Source: Campylobacter jejuni
GTDB taxonomy: Bacteria > Campylobacterota > Campylobacteria > Campylobacterales > Campylobacteraceae
Reading direction: 5' to 3'
DNA: 64,000 nt
NCBI RefSeq assembly: GCF_001457695.1
Contig: NZ_LN831025.1
Location: forward strand, 1,302,001 to 1,366,000
This document shows positions 31,194 to 41,079 of the stretch, one piece after another. Position numbers and translations under genes: made by a program. Numbering within the stretch: the first letter of the stretch is position 1; each line of letters opens with the position of its first letter. Under the pieces are notes generated by a model that ran no database searches, was not told where the DNA came from, and saw nothing but the letters and a program-made list of their open reading frames with translations.

Positions 31194-32521
31194 TGTCTTG
31201 CAAGATAATTTGTATCGTAATTATTATTAATAAAATCAGGATTTTCCATCATAGAAAGATGAAAATCTTTGGTTGTTTTTATCCCACTTATAAGCAACTC
31301 ATCTAAAGCTACTTTCATTTTTGCAATAGCTTTATTACGATCTTCTGCCCAAACTACAAGTTTGCCTATCATAGAATCATAATAAGGAGGCACGCTATAG
31401 TCTTGATAACAATGACTTTCCATTCTTACATTGCGTCCTGCTGGTGGAATGTATTTAGTAATCTTACCTGGACTTGGCAAGAAAGTTTTGGAATCTTCGG
31501 CTGTGATTCTACATTCTATAGAATGCCCATTTAATTTAATACTTTCTTGAGATGGTAAAGCATAACCTTCTGCTACTTTAATCATTTGTTCTATGATATC
31601 AATCCCACTTACCATTTCACTTACACAGTGTTCAACTTGCAAACGCGTATTCATTTCTATAAAATAAAAATCCAAATTTTTATCTACTAAAAACTCAAAA
31701 GTTCCCGCACCTTCATATCCTATAGCTTTAGCTGCCTTAATAGCAGTTTCATGAAGCCTAGTGCGTGTTTTTTCATCAAGCAAAATCGCAGGGGATTCTT
31801 CTATAAGTTTTTGATGGCGTCTTTGCATAGAACAATCTCTTTCGCCCACATGAATCACATTGCCAAAACTATCTCCTATAACCTGCACTTCTATATGGCG
31901 TGGATTTTGTATGTATTTTTCCATATACATAGTTCCATCGCCAAATGCTGTCATAGCCTCACTTTCAGCTGACCAATACGCTTTTTCAAGATCTTTTTCA
32001 TTTTCAACCACACGCATACCACGACCACCACCACCTGCAGCTGCTTTTAAAATCACAGGATAACCTATTTCTTTGGCAAGTTTTTTAGCCACTTCAGCTC
32101 CTGCCAAAGCTCCATCGCTTCCTGGGATCACAGGTACACCTGCTCTTTGCATGACTTGTTTTGCTTTTGATTTATCACTCATTAAATTCATAGCTTCCAC
32201 AGAAGGACCTATAAATTTAATGTTATGTTTAGCACAAATTTCAACAAAATTTTGATTTTCACTTAAAAATCCATATCCTGGAAAAATCGCATCTGCTTCA
32301 GCAATTTCAGCTGCTGTAATAATAGCTGGGATATTTAAATAGCTTTCAGAACTTCTTGCTTTGCCTATACAAATGCTTGCATCAGCGTATTTTAAATACA
32401 AAGCATCTTTATCTGCTTCAGAGTACACACAAATTGCTTTTTTACCCATTTCTTTAATCGTTCTTAAAGCACGCAGTGCTATTTCTCCACGATTAGCAAT
32501 TAATATGCTTTTAATTTCCAT
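31190..32521 (-). CDS. accC: Biotin carboxylase subunit of acetyl-CoA carboxylase
   Basis: This ATP-grasp enzyme carboxylates the biotin on AccB in the first step of fatty acid synthesis. The 443-aa chain starts MEIKSILIANRGEIALRAL; a 12-residue upstream extension overlapping accB is rejected because the biotin carboxylase N-terminus begins at this Met. Key motifs are KAAAGGGGRGMRVVE (ATP loop), ERDCSMQRRHQKLIEE and FIEMNTRLQVEHCVSE. Only AccB is adjacent. The carboxyltransferase genes accA and accD are elsewhere, as is usual in Campylobacter. Confidence 0.96.
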   Translation of the reverse strand: MEIKSILIANRGEIALRALRTIKEMGKKAICVYSEADKDALYLKYADASICIGKARSSESYLNIPAIITAAEIAEADAIFPGYGFLSENQNFVEICAKHNIKFIGPSVEAMNLMSDKSKAKQVMQRAGVPVIPGSDGALAGAEVAKKLAKEIGYPVILKAAAGGGGRGMRVVENEKDLEKAYWSAESEAMTAFGDGTMYMEKYIQNPRHIEVQVIGDSFGNVIHVGERDCSMQRRHQKLIEESPAILLDEKTRTRLHETAIKAAKAIGYEGAGTFEFLVDKNLDFYFIEMNTRLQVEHCVSEMVSGIDIIEQMIKVAEGYALPSQESIKLNGHSIECRITAEDSKTFLPSPGKITKYIPPAGRNVRMESHCYQDYSVPPYYDSMIGKLVVWAEDRNKAIAKMKVALDELLISGIKTTKDFHLSMMENPDFINNNYDTNYLARH

Positions 32522-32522
32522 T

Positions 32523-32978
32523 TTATAATTTCTCCACCGCAAATAAAGGCATTCCAAATTCTACAGGCTGACCATCAGCAACTAAAATTTCAGCGATCCT
32601 ACAATCAAATTCCGCTTCAATTTCATTCATGATTTTCATCGCTTCGATAATAGCTATAGTATCGCCTTTTTTAACCGTACTACCTACTTTTACAAAAGGT
32701 GCTGCACCTGGACTTGGAGCTTGATAGAAAGTTCCTACCATAGGGCTATTTATACTTGGTTTGTTTGATTTTACACTTTGACTAGGTTGAGCTTCGTTTA
32801 CAACGCTTACATTGATAGGTTGTGGAGCTGGAACTGGAGGACAAACAGGGGCTGGAACATCGCAGCACATATCTCTTTCAAGTTCTATTTCAAAACCATC
32901 TTGTTCTTTGATCTTAATTTTACTAATATTTGCTTCAGCAAAAAGGTTTACTAACTCTTTAATTTCTTCTTTTGTCAT
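32523..32978 (-). CDS. accB: Biotin carboxyl carrier protein AccB
   Basis: This 151-aa BCCP has a Pro/Ala-rich linker (about 40-75) and a C-terminal biotinyl domain. The biotin attachment lysine is K115 in IEAMKIMNEIEA, in the normal place about 35 residues from the C-terminus. It is the first gene of the accBC operon and is divergent from dcd. A pair of Cys (RDMCCDVPAPVC) near the linker is a mild oddity. Confidence 0.96.
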   Translation of the reverse strand: MTKEEIKELVNLFAEANISKIKIKEQDGFEIELERDMCCDVPAPVCPPVPAPQPINVSVVNEAQPSQSVKSNKPSINSPMVGTFYQAPSPGAAPFVKVGSTVKKGDTIAIIEAMKIMNEIEAEFDCRIAEILVADGQPVEFGMPLFAVEKL

Positions 32979-33084
32979 AAAATTCTCCTACAAAATTTAA
33001 GAACTTAACCTTGTATTATATAAAAAAACTTGAAATTTAACTTTAAAAAAGAAAAAAATCATAAAAAATATAGATTTTTTAGGT

Positions 33085-33090
33085 TATAAT
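33085..33090 (+). promoter_or_regulatory. Putative -10 box (TATAAT) for dcd/pseB transcription
   Basis: TATAAT within TTTTTTAGGTTATAATCC lies 36 bp before the dcd ATG. The T-rich upstream sequence is typical of Campylobacter sigma-70 promoters. pseB begins only 48 bp after dcd and may be served by it too. Confidence 0.5.
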
Positions 33091-33126
33091 CCTTACAAAC
33101 AATTACAAATATTAAAAAGGTTAAAA

Positions 33127-33687
33127 ATGGGCTTAAAAGCGGATAATTGGATAAGAAAAATGGCATTAGAACACAAGATGATCGAACCATTTTGCGAAGC
33201 AAATATAGGAAAAGGTGTGGTAAGCTATGGACTTTCAAGCTATGGTTATGATATACGCGTAGGGCGTGAGTTTAAAATTTTTACCAATGTTAATTCAACT
33301 GTAGTGGATCCAAAAAATTTCGTAGAAGAAAATGTAGTAGATTTTGAAGGCGATGTATGTATAGTTCCTGCAAATTCTTTTGCCCTAGCTAGAACTATAG
33401 AGTATTTTAAAATGCCTGATGATGTTTTAGCTATTTGCCTTGGCAAAAGCACTTATGCAAGATGTGGCATCATCGTCAATGTTACTCCTTTTGAACCAGG
33501 TTTTGAAGGACATATCACTATAGAAATTTCAAACACTACACCTTTACCTGCAAAAATTTATGCTAATGAAGGCATAGCACAAGTGTTGTTTTTACAAGGC
33601 GATGAAAAATGCGACACCACTTACAAAGATAAAAAAGGCAAGTATCAAGCTCAAACGGGCATAACCTTGCCAAGAATTTTAAAATAG
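33127..33687 (+). CDS. dcd: dCTP deaminase
   Basis: Dcd deaminates dCTP to dUTP for dTMP supply (186 aa, a trimeric dUTPase-fold enzyme). Diagnostic motifs are [46 protein letters not shown] and the C-terminal [12 protein letters not shown] that folds over the site. It is the last core gene before the glycosylation locus and lies 48 bp upstream of pseB. Confidence 0.96.
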   Translation: MGLKADNWIRKMALEHKMIEPFCEANIGKGVVSYGLSSYGYDIRVGREFKIFTNVNSTVVDPKNFVEENVVDFEGDVCIVPANSFALARTIEYFKMPDDVLAICLGKSTYARCGIIVNVTPFEPGFEGHITIEISNTTPLPAKIYANEGIAQVLFLQGDEKCDTTYKDKKGKYQAQTGITLPRILK

Positions 33688-33720
33688 GAACACTTGTTGC
33701 TTTAATTTTAAAAAACTTAA

Positions 33721-34740
<1,020 letters not shown>

Positions 34741-34741
34741 A

Positions 34742-35872
34742 ATGCTTACTTATTCTCATCAAAACATCGATCAAAGCGATATAGATACGCTTACAGAAGC
34801 TTTAAAAGATGAAATTTTAACGGGAGGTAAAAAGGTAGATGAATTTGAAGAAGCCCTTTGCGAATATGTGGGCGTAAAACACGCTTGTGTATTAAACTCA
34901 GCTACTTCAGCTCTTCATCTTGCCTACACAGCACTAGACGTCAAAGAAAAAATCGTTTTAACCACTCCTTTAACCTTCGCTGCTACGGCTAATGCAGCCT
35001 TAATAGCTGGAGCTAAGGTAGAGTTTATCGACATTAAAAACGATGGCAATATTGACGAAAAAAAACTAGAAGCAAGACTTTTAAAAGATAGTAAAAATAT
35101 AGGAGCTATTAGCGTGGTGGATTTTGGGGGAAATAGCGTTGAAATAGATGAAATTTCAAGCCTTGCTAAAAAATACAATATCCCTTTAATCGATGATGCA
35201 AGCCATGCTTTAGGTGCCTTATATAAAAGTGAAAAAGTAGGAAAAAAAGCCGATCTTTCTATCTTTTCTTTTCATCCTGTTAAACCCATCACTACTTTTG
35301 AAGGCGGGGCTGTGGTGAGTGATAATGAAGAGCTTATCACCAAAATCAAGCTTTTAAGAAGCCATGGTATCATTAAAAAAAGGCTTTGGGATAGCGATAT
35401 GATAGAACTTGGCTATAATTACCGCTTAAGCGATGTTGCTTGTGCTTTAGGGATAAACCAGCTTAAAAAACTCGATCACAATCTTGAAAAAAGAGAAGAA
35501 ATTGCAAGTTTTTACGATAAAGAATTTGAAAAAAATCCTTATTTTTCCACGATAAAAATCAAAAATTATAAAAAAAGCTCAAGACATTTATACCCTATCT
35601 TGCTTTTTCCTGAATTTTATTGTCAAAAAGAAGAGCTTTTTGAAAGCTTGCTTCATGCAGGAGTTGGTGTACAGGTGCATTACAAACCTACTTATGAGTT
35701 TAGTTTTTATAAAAAACTCTTAGGAGAAATAAAACTCCAAAATGCGGATAATTTTTACAAAGCCGAGCTTAGCATACCTTGTCATCAAGAAATGAATCTA
35801 AAAGATGCAAAATTTGTAAAAGATACTTTATTTAGCATTCTTGAAAAAGTTAAAAAGGGATATTGTGGATAA
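34742..35872 (+). CDS. pseC: UDP-4-amino-4,6-dideoxy-AltNAc aminotransferase PseC
   Basis: This PLP-dependent DegT/DnrJ/EryC1 aminotransferase (376 aa) transfers an amino group from glutamate to C4 of the PseB product. The internal aldimine lysine is in SIFSFHPVKPITTFEGG, DDASHALGALYK binds the cofactor, and LGYNYRLSDVACALGINQLKKL is the family interface motif. It is coupled to pseB. Its stop overlaps the GTG start of the next gene. Confidence 0.97.
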   Translation: MLTYSHQNIDQSDIDTLTEALKDEILTGGKKVDEFEEALCEYVGVKHACVLNSATSALHLAYTALDVKEKIVLTTPLTFAATANAALIAGAKVEFIDIKNDGNIDEKKLEARLLKDSKNIGAISVVDFGGNSVEIDEISSLAKKYNIPLIDDASHALGALYKSEKVGKKADLSIFSFHPVKPITTFEGGAVVSDNEELITKIKLLRSHGIIKKRLWDSDMIELGYNYRLSDVACALGINQLKKLDHNLEKREEIASFYDKEFEKNPYFSTIKIKNYKKSSRHLYPILLFPEFYCQKEELFESLLHAGVGVQVHYKPTYEFSFYKKLLGEIKLQNADNFYKAELSIPCHQEMNLKDAKFVKDTLFSILEKVKKGYCG

Positions 35873-37172
35873 GCTAGACTTTAGAAGCCAAGATTTTAGC
35901 CAAACTGGAAAGGCTATGTATGAACTAGCTTGTGAACTTTTTCCCATCCCTAGAAGTATCACAGGACAAGGTTTTAGAGCTAGTTTAGAACTTTTAAATA
36001 AAACTCTGGGGGGGGGGATACTCAAATTTCACTCTATAAAAAGTGGCACAAAAGTTTTTGACTGGATAGTCCCTGATGAATGGAACGCCAAAGAAGCCTA
36101 TATCATCACTCCAGAAGGAGAAAAAATTTGTGATTTTAAAAAGCATAACTTACACCTTCTAAACTATAGCGAAGCTATCGATAAAGAAATCGAACTTGAA
36201 GAACTTCAAAATCATCTTTACTCCATAGAAGAAATGCCCGATGCTATCCCTTATGTAACGAGTTATTACAAAAGGCGTTGGGGATTTTGTCTCACACACA
36301 ACGAAAGAAAAAAACTCAAAAAAGGCAAATACAAAGTCTATATCGATGCAAAACACGATGAAAATGGGGTTTTGGATTATGCTGATTTTATCCTACCTAG
36401 TACGCAAAACTCAAAAGATGAAATTTTAATTTCAACCTATCTTTGCCACCCTTCCATGGCAAATAATGAGCTTAGTGGCCCTGTAGTGAGTATTTTCTTA
36501 GCAAAATGGCTTTTGAGTTTAAAAGAAAGAAGATATAATTACCGCTTTGTCATCATCCCTGAAACCATAGGCTCTATAGTCTACCTTAGCAAACATTTAG
36601 AACATTTAAAAAAACATGTTAAAGCAGGCTTTGTGCTTTCTTGCTTAGGCGATGATCATGCTTACTCACTCATACACACACCCAAAGAAAACACTCTAAG
36701 CGATAAAGTCGCCCTGCATACGCTCAAAAATAAAGAAAATTTCAAAGCTTTTAGTTTTCTAGATCGTGGAAGCGATGAAAGACAATACAATGCTCCACTT
36801 GTAAATCTTGGCATAGTAGGGGTATGTCGCACAAGATACGGTGACTATGATGGATATCATAACTCAAAAGACGATCTCAATTTTATCTCTGAAAAAGGTT
36901 TAATGGGTGGACTTCAAAGCATACAAGAAATGATTTTAAATCTAGAAATCAACGCCGTATATAAAAACACCATAGTATGCGAACCCAATCTTGGCAAAAG
37001 AGGACTATATCATACCCTTAGCACTGTCAATGACACTCCTTTGGCTTGTAATTTTCTAGCTTACTGTGATGGAGAGAATGATATCATCGATATAGCCAAT
37101 ATCTTAAATATGCAAGCTTATGAATTTAAAGAACTTTTGGAAAAAATAAAATTTTATGGACTAGTAAAATGA
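35865..37172 (+). CDS. DUF4910-family peptidase-like protein (Cj1295 type), phase ON
   Basis: This is a phase-variable protein associated in published C. jejuni work with di-O-methylglyceric-acid-modified pseudaminic acid on flagellin. The fold is M28-aminopeptidase-like: ISTYLCHPSMANNELSGPVVS and DRGSDERQYNAPLVNLGIVGVCRT carry candidate metal-binding His/Asp/Glu, and a C-terminal winged-helix-like domain follows. GTG at 35865 is chosen because an AAAAAGG run precedes it and it overlaps the pseC stop; an in-frame TTG lies at 35841. A G10 tract encodes GGG at codons 49-51 and is in frame here. It may process an amide- or ester-linked sugar substituent; the enzymatic role is not established from sequence. 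Confidence 0.85.
   Translation: MDKLDFRSQDFSQTGKAMYELACELFPIPRSITGQGFRASLELLNKTLGGGILKFHSIKSGTKVFDWIVPDEWNAKEAYIITPEGEKICDFKKHNLHLLNYSEAIDKEIELEELQNHLYSIEEMPDAIPYVTSYYKRRWGFCLTHNERKKLKKGKYKVYIDAKHDENGVLDYADFILPSTQNSKDEILISTYLCHPSMANNELSGPVVSIFLAKWLLSLKERRYNYRFVIIPETIGSIVYLSKHLEHLKKHVKAGFVLSCLGDDHAYSLIHTPKENTLSDKVALHTLKNKENFKAFSFLDRGSDERQYNAPLVNLGIVGVCRTRYGDYDGYHNSKDDLNFISEKGLMGGLQSIQEMILNLEINAVYKNTIVCEPNLGKRGLYHTLSTVNDTPLACNFLAYCDGENDIIDIANILNMQAYEFKELLEKIKFYGLVK
36008..36017 (+). repeat. Poly-G tract, G10, in Cj1295-like gene (ON)
   Basis: Ten G residues early in the gene encode LGGGI in frame, so the full 435-aa product is read. A change of one G truncates it soon after. This is a slipped-strand contingency locus. 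Confidence 0.95.
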
Positions 37173-37960
37173 AATATTTTTTAGAACACAATGGCAAAAA
37201 ATACTCCGATAAAGATTTAATAGATGCTTTTTATCAACTAGGTATAAAAAGAGGCGATATTTTATGCGTACATACAGAACTTTTTAACTTTGGCATGCCT
37301 TTGCTTTCTAGAAATGAATTTTTACAGACTATACTCAATTGCTTTTTTGAAGTTATAGGCAAAGAAGGCACTTTGATCATGCCAACCTTTACTTATAGTT
37401 TTTGCAAAAATGAAGTTTATGACAAAATAAATTCCAAAACAAAAATGGGAGCATTGAATGAATATTTTCGCAAACAAACAGGAGTAAAACGCACAAACGA
37501 TCCTATATTTTCTTTTGCTATAAAAGGAGCAAAAGAAGAATTATTTTTAAAAGATACAACAAGTTGTTTTGGAGAAAATTGTGTTTATGAGGTTTTAACT
37601 AAAGAGAATGGAAAATATATGACATTTGGAGGCCAAGGACATACACTAACACATTATGCAGAAGAACAATTTAATGTATTTTACAGATATCATAAAATTT
37701 TCTCTGGAATTTTAATTGATGAAAACAATATATCATACAATAAAACCATTAGTTATTATGTTAGAAAACTTGACATATCTTCTGAGCCCAATTTAATTAA
37801 CATTATCAATATTGTTAATAATACTAAAAATTTTAAAAAAAACAATTTTGCAGGAGATCATATAAATATTTACAACGCTAAAGAATATATAGAAATTTTA
37901 TGGAAAAAATTAGATATAAACCAAACAATTCTAATAGAAAATTATGATACAATATATTAA
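37169..37960 (+). CDS. AAC(3)-family N-acetyltransferase-like protein
   Basis: This 263-aa protein resembles aminoglycoside N3-acetyltransferases (Antibiotic_NAT fold): GIKRGDILCVHTELFNFG, LIMPTFTYSFC, FRKQTGVKRTNDPIFSFAIKG and GQGHTLTHYAEEQ are family motifs. The setting between a glycan-modifying gene and a carrier protein argues for acylation of a flagellin sugar amine, not drug resistance. The start overlaps the previous stop (ATGA). From memory, in NCTC 11168 this region is annotated as two fragments (Cj1296/Cj1297), whereas here the frame is uninterrupted. The last 80 or so codons are noticeably more AT-rich than the first half. Confidence 0.82.
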   Translation: MKYFLEHNGKKYSDKDLIDAFYQLGIKRGDILCVHTELFNFGMPLLSRNEFLQTILNCFFEVIGKEGTLIMPTFTYSFCKNEVYDKINSKTKMGALNEYFRKQTGVKRTNDPIFSFAIKGAKEELFLKDTTSCFGENCVYEVLTKENGKYMTFGGQGHTLTHYAEEQFNVFYRYHKIFSGILIDENNISYNKTISYYVRKLDISSEPNLINIINIVNNTKNFKKNNFAGDHINIYNAKEYIEILWKKLDINQTILIENYDTIY

Positions 37961-37990
37961 TTTTCAACATTCTCAAGAAAGTGGTATACA

Positions 37991-38221
37991 ATGGAAAAAC
38001 AATTTTATGAAATTTTAGAAAATATACTTGAAACCAAAGTAGATGAAAATACAAATTTAAGCATGGAAAACTGCAAGAACTGGACTTCTTTAGCCCATAT
38101 TGATATCATCATGAGTTTAGAAGAAGAATTTGAAATCAAATTCAACAAAGAAGATTTAAATCTCTTAAAATCTCAAAACGCTTTACTAGAAAAAATTCAA
38201 ATCCTAAAGGCTGAAAAATGA
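37991..38221 (+). CDS. Acyl carrier protein (AcpP2-like)
   Basis: This is a 76-aa carrier protein with the four-helix ACP pattern. The phosphopantetheine Ser sits in NWTSLAHIDI, where the canonical DSL is replaced by TSL, then IIMSLEEEFEIKF forms helix II. Its stop overlaps the methyltransferase start, so it belongs to a dedicated cassette and not to primary fatty acid synthesis. It probably carries the acyl group used by neighbouring flagellin-sugar enzymes. Confidence 0.88.
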   Translation: MEKQFYEILENILETKVDENTNLSMENCKNWTSLAHIDIIMSLEEEFEIKFNKEDLNLLKSQNALLEKIQILKAEK

Positions 38222-39111
38222 AAGAAAATATTGAAAAATTATTTCAAGCCATCGCTCAAAAAAATCCTATCCATTCTAAATATCTTAAAAAAATTGAATT
38301 TTCACAAGAAGACGAAGAAGAATTTGATAAATTAATTTCTTATTATATTCAAGATAGTATCAGTATAAAAGAACAATGCGATTGTTATTTATTGATCCTT
38401 AATGATACTTTAGAAGAAACAAAATTTTTCATAGAAAGTGGGACTTATCGTTATTCTAGCTTTGATGAAGTTAAGGATAAGGTTTATTTTAATGAAAGCT
38501 ATATGAAACAATACATGATAGGTCTAGCTCTTTCTTCTTTTGTCTGGATAGCTCATATTAAAGTAAGAAAGTATTTTTCACAATATTTAAAAAATTTTAC
38601 TCCAAAAACAACTTATTTTGAAATAGGCCCTGGTCATGGAGAATATTTTGCAAGAGCAGTTAAAAGTGGTAAATTTTCAGCCTTTTATGGACTTGATATC
38701 TCTCCAACAAGTTGTGAACTTACTCAAAAAATGGTAAAACAACAAGTAGGAGGATTGATTACAAAATGTGATTTTTTATGTCAAGATTTTTTTACTTATG
38801 ATTTTGATAAAAAAGCTGATTTAATAGTGATTGGAGAAGTACTAGAACATGTAGAAAAGCCTCTTGAATTTCTTAAAAGATCCAAAGAGCTTCTTAGCGA
38901 TGGAGGAGAAATTTTTGCAACTATTCCTATCAATGCTCCTGCTATTGATCATATTTATTTATTTTCCCATCCTGATGAAGTTAAAAATCTGATAGAAAAA
39001 TCGGGCTTAAAGCTTAAGACTTATGAATGTTTTATGGCAAATGATTATAGTTTAGAAAAAGCATTGAAATTTAAAAATGCTATCACTATGGCAGTAGTTT
39101 TAAATGCTTGA
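38218..39111 (+). CDS. SAM-dependent methyltransferase (Cj1300 type)
   Basis: This is a class I methyltransferase of 297 aa. The SAM-binding motif I is TTYFEIGPGHGEYFARAV, followed by FYGLDISPTSCEL and the post-motif DLIVIGEVLEHVEKPLEFLK typical of small-molecule O- or C-methyltransferases (Methyltransf_11/23). A helical N-terminal region of about 120 residues precedes it. It overlaps the ACP upstream by 4 bp and the VOC gene downstream by 8 bp. Acting on a carrier-bound or sugar-bound glyceryl group is a plausible role given the FkbH-like neighbour. Confidence 0.83.
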   Translation: MKENIEKLFQAIAQKNPIHSKYLKKIEFSQEDEEEFDKLISYYIQDSISIKEQCDCYLLILNDTLEETKFFIESGTYRYSSFDEVKDKVYFNESYMKQYMIGLALSSFVWIAHIKVRKYFSQYLKNFTPKTTYFEIGPGHGEYFARAVKSGKFSAFYGLDISPTSCELTQKMVKQQVGGLITKCDFLCQDFFTYDFDKKADLIVIGEVLEHVEKPLEFLKRSKELLSDGGEIFATIPINAPAIDHIYLFSHPDEVKNLIEKSGLKLKTYECFMANDYSLEKALKFKNAITMAVVLNA

Positions 39112-39520
39112 TAAAACACTCAATTTACCCCTTCATCATATAGGTGTGGCTTGTAAAAATTTAGAAAAAGAAAGGGAATGTTTTTTTAAACTAGGTTTTT
39201 ATAAAGAAGCAGAATTTATAGATGAAAAACAAGGGGTAAGAGGCGAATTTATCATTCCTTGCAATGAAGCATTTCCACAGTATAGATTTGAACTTTTGCA
39301 AAATTTAAACGATAAAGGTCCGCTAGATAGCTATTTGAAAAATAATACCAAAATGTATCATTTAGCCTATGAAAGTAAAAATATCACCCAAGATTTAATT
39401 CTTTTGGAACAACAAGGAGGTATTTGTATTGTTCCTATTATGCAAGCAAGCTATTTTGCTAAACTTTGTTTTATCATGATGCCAAATAGGCTTTTAATCG
39501 AACTTGTGGAGCTAAAATGA
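39104..39520 (+). CDS. VOC/glyoxalase-fold protein
   Basis: This 138-aa protein of the vicinal-oxygen-chelate superfamily resembles methylmalonyl-CoA epimerase: LPLHHIGVACKNLEKERECFFKLGF at the start, with the metal-ligand His, then MYHLAYESKNI and a C-terminal LIELVELK containing the last Glu ligand. In this setting it could act on a carrier-bound hydroxyacyl group. The substrate is unknown. It overlaps both neighbours. Confidence 0.8.
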   Translation: MLDKTLNLPLHHIGVACKNLEKERECFFKLGFYKEAEFIDEKQGVRGEFIIPCNEAFPQYRFELLQNLNDKGPLDSYLKNNTKMYHLAYESKNITQDLILLEQQGGICIVPIMQASYFAKLCFIMMPNRLLIELVELK

Positions 39521-41079
39521 ATCTTTTTTCACCCCATTTAAAACGCAATGAGCTTATAAAATTTGCCAAAGAATTAGACTTTAGTAAAAGTCAAGATCTT
39601 CTTATCAATATCCATAGAAATCATGCTTTTGAAGGAGTGCAAAGTATCATTGCTCCTTTTTTACATTTTGCTAATTTAAAAGCTGAGTTTAATTTCAGCT
39701 CTTATGATGATAGCTTGAGTTTTGATAATTTTAAAGAAGCTAATTTAGAACTTTTATGGGTGGATTTAACCCGCTATAAAAATAATGTGCAAAATTTTCT
39801 AGAAGAAAGACTTTTAGAACTAAGAAAAATTTCACAAAGCCCTATTTTAGTCCTTAGTTTAGGAGAATTTAAAACAGATAAAAAAATTTTAAATTGCGAA
39901 ATTTTTAACATAGAAAAACTCATAAAAGAGTATTTTGATGAAGAGGATATTTTAGACCTAGCTAAAGAAGAACTTACAGGCTCTAAGCTTAATAATAAAG
40001 CCTTGATTTTCTTAGCACAAATTTTAGGACTTAGCCTCATCCCTGCACTCGTAAAACCCGCTCTTAAAGCTCTTGTACTTGATCTTGATAATACCTTGTA
40101 TCAAGGAATTTTAGGTGAAGAGGGCATAGATAATCTTAATTTAAGTCCTTTGCACAAAACCTTACAAGAAAAAATTAAAACTTTTAAAAAACAAGGCTTT
40201 TTACTTGCCCTAGCTTCAAAAAATGAAGAAAAAGACGCAAAAAAACTTTTTGAAACAAGGAAAGATTTTATCTTGCAATGGGATGATTTTGATGCTAAAA
40301 TGATCAATTGGGAGCCAAAGGGTGAAAATATCTTAAAAATTGCTAAAAAATTTAATATAAATACTAATGCTATACTTTTTATAGATGATAATATCGCTGA
40401 GCTTGAAAATACCAAATTTACAGGTGTTAAAACACTTTTATGCGATGAAAATATACTTTATAAAATCAAGCTTTTTCCTAATCTTTTAAAACTTTCAAAC
40501 ACCAAAGAAGATCAAATTCGTGCCAAAGATATAGCAGCCAATGCTTTAAGAGAAGAGCTTAAAAGTTTAAGCGATGAAGAATATTTTCAAAATCTTGAAA
40601 TCAGCTTAAATTTTAGCAAAAATGATCTGCAAAATATCCCTCGCATTAGCGAACTTTTAGGCAAAACCAATCAATTTATCGCTAATTACACACGCTTAAA
40701 TCAAGAAAAAGTCGCACAACACATGCAAAAAGAACTCATTGTAAGTGTGAGCATGAGTGATAAATTAAGCGATAGTGGGATTATCGCTATTTTTGTTTTT
40801 TCTTGCAAAGAAGGAAATTTATTTATCGATGATCTTTGCATTTCTTGTAGGGCTTTAGGTAGAAAACTTGAAACTAGAATGTTTTTTAAAGCCTTTGAAC
40901 TAGCTTTACATTTCTTTGATCTTAAAAACAATAATGTAAGGCTTTATTATCAAAAAGGCGAAAGAAATATGCCATTCTTAAGCTTTTTAGAACAAATTTC
41001 CAAAGAATTTGAAAAAAACTCAGCCCTTGTTTCATTTCAAAATTTAAATTTTAAAGGACTTATAATCCATGAAAACTAG
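39517..41079 (+). CDS. FkbH-like HAD-family protein (putative glyceryl-ACP synthase)
   Basis: This is a 520-aa protein with the FkbH layout: an N-terminal domain (about 1-175), a HAD core with DLDNTLYQGILGEEG (nucleophile D189, general acid D191) and FIDDN, and a C-terminal GNAT-like part (about 350-520). FkbH enzymes dephosphorylate 1,3-bisphosphoglycerate and load the glyceryl group on an ACP thiol, starting methoxymalonyl-type units. Two ACP genes and a KAS III gene adjoin it. Because C. jejuni flagellin can carry pseudaminic acid with di-O-methylglyceric acid, glyceryl-ACP is a natural product to predict. This link is inference. Confidence 0.85.
   Translation: MNLFSPHLKRNELIKFAKELDFSKSQDLLINIHRNHAFEGVQSIIAPFLHFANLKAEFNFSSYDDSLSFDNFKEANLELLWVDLTRYKNNVQNFLEERLLELRKISQSPILVLSLGEFKTDKKILNCEIFNIEKLIKEYFDEEDILDLAKEELTGSKLNNKALIFLAQILGLSLIPALVKPALKALVLDLDNTLYQGILGEEGIDNLNLSPLHKTLQEKIKTFKKQGFLLALASKNEEKDAKKLFETRKDFILQWDDFDAKMINWEPKGENILKIAKKFNINTNAILFIDDNIAELENTKFTGVKTLLCDENILYKIKLFPNLLKLSNTKEDQIRAKDIAANALREELKSLSDEEYFQNLEISLNFSKNDLQNIPRISELLGKTNQFIANYTRLNQEKVAQHMQKELIVSVSMSDKLSDSGIIAIFVFSCKEGNLFIDDLCISCRALGRKLETRMFFKAFELALHFFDLKNNNVRLYYQKGERNMPFLSFLEQISKEFEKNSALVSFQNLNFKGLIIHEN

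Noticed and set aside
32522-32557. 12-codon N-terminal extension of accC
   Set aside because: It overlaps the accB C-terminus, and biotin carboxylase starts at MEIKSILIANRGE.
37169-37960. Aminoglycoside resistance determinant
   Set aside because: The family resemblance is real, but the translational coupling to a glycan gene and the position in the flagellin locus favour a sugar acyltransferase. Resistance should not be inferred.
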